NCBI GenBank assembly: GCA_905250075.1
Contig: CAJNOP010000317.1
Span: 124,001 to 188,000, forward strand
DNA length: 64,000 bases
Direction of reading: 5' to 3'
From: Rotaria sp. Silwood1
Taxonomy: Eukaryota; Rotifera; Eurotatoria; Philodinida; Philodinidae
Of this stretch, positions 60,801 to 64,000 are shown piece after piece. The notes below the pieces were generated by a model. The model saw nothing but the letters and a program-made list of their open reading frames with translations. It made no database searches and had not been told where the DNA came from. Both the position numbers and the translations under genes were made by a program. Numbering within the stretch: the stretch's first letter is position 1; each line of letters opens with the position of its first letter.

Positions 60801-60896
60801 TGTATGTGATTGTGGATCAACTATAGCCTCATACAATACGCTAACATAGCACACTCATACCGAAAACCACATCTACTCAGCTATATCCACACCCTC
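60801..60896. repeat. Telomere-like inverted repeat, copy 14 (diverged)
   Basis: Weak G-rich arm TGTATGTGATTGTGG, then C-rich pieces ACACTCATACC, AACCACATCTACTC and ATATCCACACCCTC. The most decayed copy accepted. Confidence 0.4.
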
Positions 60897-61479
60897 ATTT
60901 AACAGCAAGAGAAGCAAATCTATGTGAAACATTTTTACGTAGAAGATTGAGAAAGTATTTTTGGTTTTACATAGAAATTAGTAAATCATCATTAACTTGT
61001 TTAATAAAACTTATTGATTGAACAGAGAGATATTTTTAATATTTAACTTGATCATTAACAACTCAATCAAGATTTTCTTTAACAGTATCACCCATATATG
61101 AATTTCATCAGAATTGGTTCAAATTTCTTAATCTGCGAACATTTCATAAATAAAAAGGAACACATTAATAAAAATGAATCAACAATTTACCAATATGAAG
61201 AATTAGTTAGTAGTTTAGACGCTAAATATTAAAATAAAATTGTTTCTCCCTATAATAACTAGTAAAATCCAAAATATAAGATTATTTTCGGTGTAACACA
61301 AACTATAACTATAATTTTCTCATAAATAATCATCAGAAATATAATCGAATCAGATGTAACGTTGAAACTCGGATCCTGTTGGATAATGGAAAGATCCAAT
61401 GAAACTTTTTTGATATGAGACTCGCTCATTTTTTTTATTGGCTCTCACTCTCGACTACTATATTTTATCATATTCTTAG

Positions 61480-61595
61480 GCCCCGAACAGACTGAACACG
61501 ATAAAACTGAATTAACCAATACAATTCGCGTTGCTATGCAAAAAGGCCAATCGTGTTTCTTAATTCACTTTGAATTAGTCAGTCTGTTCGGGGCC
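61480..61595. mobile_element. PIF/Harbinger-like MITE, 116 bp, TTA target site
   Basis: Perfect inverted ends GGCCCCGAACAGACTGA (17 bp) are flanked by TTA on both sides (61477-61479, 61596-61598). Three-base TTA duplication with GGSCC-type ends is characteristic of PIF/Harbinger MITEs. Inner parts of the arms are also loosely complementary (AATTAA and AACACGAT pairs). Confidence 0.78.
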
Positions 61596-61598
61596 TTA

Positions 61599-63428
61599 TC
61601 ATGTGACCATGTTATTTTGGTAGTGGAGAAAAACATTGATTGCACCATCAACAAGTCCTGCAGAGTAATTTTGTTTTTGTCGTTCTTTTCTTCTCGAATA
61701 TTCTATGTTGGTAATTGCTTGTGCAATACCATCGTCAACTATATAAAGTCGTGTTTTGAAGTCCTTTTTCTGCATTCCAATTTTAATCATCAACCGCGTG
61801 TTGTGCAACAAAAGCACACACCCGGCGGCTTAAAAACCAACTCGATGGTAGATTGGAAACGTGTGCTCTCGCTGGTGCTCGACTTGCTTATGCAGTAACA
61901 ATATTCGTACTTCGAATTGACTTGGACTTTTTATGTCTGAGTTAGAAACCCGGCTTCCGGCATGTTTCGATCATAACGAAACTCTGCTATCGTCGCTTAA
62001 TATCGACGCTTCGGGTCGATCGAACATGTCGAAGGCCACCAAAATTGAGATTATATTTGTTTGTGTTGATTATATTGAATTACACAACAACATATGAAAT
62101 CTCATTGGTGTATCTTCGATGTTTTCCACATTTGTTCATGAAGCCGAGTATCGAAGAGACGAATATTAACATCCGTAAGACAAATCTATGACACTTTCTG
62201 AGAGCACATGTTTTTAATCTATATGGAAGGCTTATTAACTATTAAAGTAACTATTAGATAAAAGTGAGTATTTTCAGTTTGATTTGATTTCTATTATAGT
62301 TATTCGATGTTTGTCCTGTATGTCACATGTAAGTATAAAACTAGAATGCTGCATAAATTTCAATTACACATGTGATGAAACTGAAAGCAGCTCAATAAAT
62401 TATTTCTTCTAGTTTATTGTATTTTATGCTAATGGTATACTTCAGTGAACAGAAACTTCATCAAGATATCTGTTTCAACATTAGAAAATCTTTTATGCTT
62501 AATTGTATTGTATTTTATTTTTCTTCGAAATATTTAAATAAATAAAGTTTTTATCGTCACTAAATTATTCATTATGAATAAAATCATGGCCATAAAACTC
62601 TTTACTTTTGTTTTCATCATCAAATACTTCCTACTCTGTTATATTTGATAGTATATTTTATATAGATAGATTTGTTCACAATGCTCATATAACATTTCAT
62701 TTTTAATACATCGGAGATGAAGATAAAAGGAAATATATTCAAGAAAGGTTTTAATTTCTCAATAGTTAAAATTATGGAATGATTCATTCGTTATTATTTA
62801 GTTATATTTGACAAACTGTCTTAACAATTTAATACACAAAGTATCAAATCATATAGCAAATGTTTTAGTATGTTTCTAGAACTTTAATACTCTGTCTTTC
62901 AAGAAAAAGGAATTGATCATTCTCTGTTTCTTTTATATCCAACATCAAATGTTATATTTAGAGATGAAGATCATACCCTTTTATTACATACAGCTTCGAT
63001 TAAAGGTTTTTAGTGTTTTTTTTAATCCAGTTGAATGCTCTCAAGCGGATGCAATCCTGTTTTTCTAATGAAACGTATATTTTCTCTATGAATCATAGCG
63101 AATATTTTGAGATTTGAAGTCTTGATTGAACGAACATTTGCATCCTCTACGTATATTAGTAACTTTGAAAATAAATAGACTTTTCATTAAAAGTTTTTAA
63201 AAGAATTTCTTTTCTATGTACAATTTCATTAATCACTTATTTAAAGGTTAACCATGAAATTTAAGCAGTCACGGCACAAAGTAAAAAAATTGTTATTTTT
63301 ATAATCAACTGAAAATTTAAGGCAATTTTAGTATAGTTAGACTACATGTTACTCATGTTCATAAATGCAAAATGATTGCTCAATTATACTCTTAGCCTCG
63401 TAAAATCAAGTGGATGATAATCATTCCT
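61599..63428. other. Gene-free stretch
   Basis: No supported gene. A short imperfect inverted pair at about 61950-62030 (GGCATGTTTCGATC against GATCGAACATGTCG) is noted. The rest is AT-rich. Confidence 0.4.
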
Positions 63429-63432
63429 TTAA

Positions 63433-64000
63433 CACATTGGGCACGATGTGGCCCACCGGTGGGCCACGCTATGGTTTTACGAGTAACTGTATAGAAGAAC
63501 ACTTTCTTTTGATTTTTTCTTAGGCACGAGGTTATAAACATGAAATGTCAGTTGTTCTGTGTTCAGTGCTTTATTTGCGTCCTTTATTCCATAGGATAAT
63601 GCTTGTCATTAAAACACTCTAGACAAAAAAACTTATCACAGTCAGAACAAAAAGTTTTCACTTTCTTTGCTGCCGCATAGCTTGCTTCTCTTGACTGTTG
63701 TGCCTTTCCCTTCGCATAGCAGCTAGTACATCGTCTGCCAACATTGCGCGTAGATCCTTCCTTTTCTTCGAGTTTGTGATCAGCGAGTTTGCTCTTGGAA
63801 TGACTTGCTGATTGTTGTATCGGACCAGGTTTTAGCTTCTCGATTAGTGCACCAAGGAGTAAAGATCGTACAAGACTTTCTCGAAACTGTAAAATCTGTA
63901 TGTTGCTCGCCGCATAATTTTCCTTGTAAATCAGATAACTATTAACCACTGCAGTTCCAAATACCAATTCAAATGCCACCTTTTTATACCATTTTATTGA
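63433..64000 (-). mobile_element. piggyBac element, 3' part, truncated by window end
   Basis: The terminus CACATTGGGCACGATGTGG lies directly after TTAA (63429-63432). It contains the perfect 20-bp palindrome GTGGCCCACCGGTGGGCCAC at 63448-63467, a subterminal structure typical of this transposon group. The transposase gene reads toward this end. The other terminus lies beyond 64000. Confidence 0.8.
63584..64000 (-). CDS. piggyBac transposase, C-terminal part
   Basis: The frame is open from the window edge (about codon SIKWYKKVAFELVFG near 63995) to the stop at 63584-63586. SIKWYKKVAFELVFGTAVVN and YLIYKE belong to the end of the RNase-H-like catalytic domain of piggyBac transposases. A linker follows (LLGALIEKLKPGP), then a C-terminal cysteine-rich zinc-binding domain with CTSCYAKG, TFCSDCDKFFCLECFN and a final KH. 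That domain binds the transposon ends. The enzyme cuts and pastes at TTAA. The visible part has no stop or shift, so the copy may be intact. The catalytic Asp residues lie outside the window. Confidence 0.88.
   Translation of the reverse strand, partial: SIKWYKKVAFELVFGTAVVNSYLIYKENYAASNIQILQFRESLVRSLLLGALIEKLKPGPIQQSASHSKSKLADHKLEEKEGSTRNVGRRCTSCYAKGKAQQSREASYAAAKKVKTFCSDCDKFFCLECFNDKHYPME

Overview
The window looks like animal nuclear DNA, most likely from a bdelloid rotifer (Adineta/Rotaria type). The base composition is strongly AT-rich. The genes have short GT-AG introns. The gene families (an F-box protein, a WWE plus ADP-ribosyltransferase protein, single-pass Ser/Thr-stalk membrane proteins, a bacterial-type alpha-2-macroglobulin) fit bdelloids. 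Scattered (TGTGGG)n-like arrays match the bdelloid telomere unit as I remember it. The assignment is an inference from content; no database was searched.

Layout: 0.36-1.9 kb (-) holds a complete four-exon GnRH/AKH/corazonin-type GPCR. 1.9-7.2 kb is mostly empty, with three small inverted telomere-like repeats at the end. 7.3-9.0 kb (+) is an F-box gene with an in-frame stop. 10.1-11.7 kb (-) is an intact six-exon single-pass membrane protein. 12.0-14.1 kb has a large telomere-like array and an unidentified reading frame cut by a hAT-type MITE with 8-bp target duplications. 16.5-20.5 kb has a four-pass membrane protein, a broken gene with a 12-residue Thr-rich repeat, and another telomere-like array. 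20.7-24.4 kb is a graveyard: a hAT/DUF4371-like transposase tail, a decayed unknown gene and a broken WWE-ADP-ribosyltransferase.

The main gene spans 26.0-42.3 kb (+). It is a bacterial-type alpha-2-macroglobulin in ten exons, about 2080 residues, with every splice phase consistent and the CxEQ thioester present. Its introns reach 3.2 kb and carry MITEs and a telomere-like repeat.

42.5-57 kb has no convincing gene. It is built from non-autonomous DNA transposons and inverted repeats of mariner-like, piggyBac-like and hAT-like type, including a hairpin with arms of about 240 bp. 57.1-61.6 kb has a 76-bp tandem repeat beside the second-largest telomere-like array, a gene split by a Mutator-like element with a 9-bp target duplication, and a 116-bp Harbinger-like MITE. 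The right edge (63.4-64.0 kb) is the 3' part of a piggyBac element, still open where the window ends.

The genes do not form a pathway or operon. The common theme is gene decay and transposon insertion around a few intact genes. The most unusual structure is a dispersed family of at least 14 elements, each a G-rich telomere-like arm followed by a C-rich arm across a short spacer, in the same arrangement every time.
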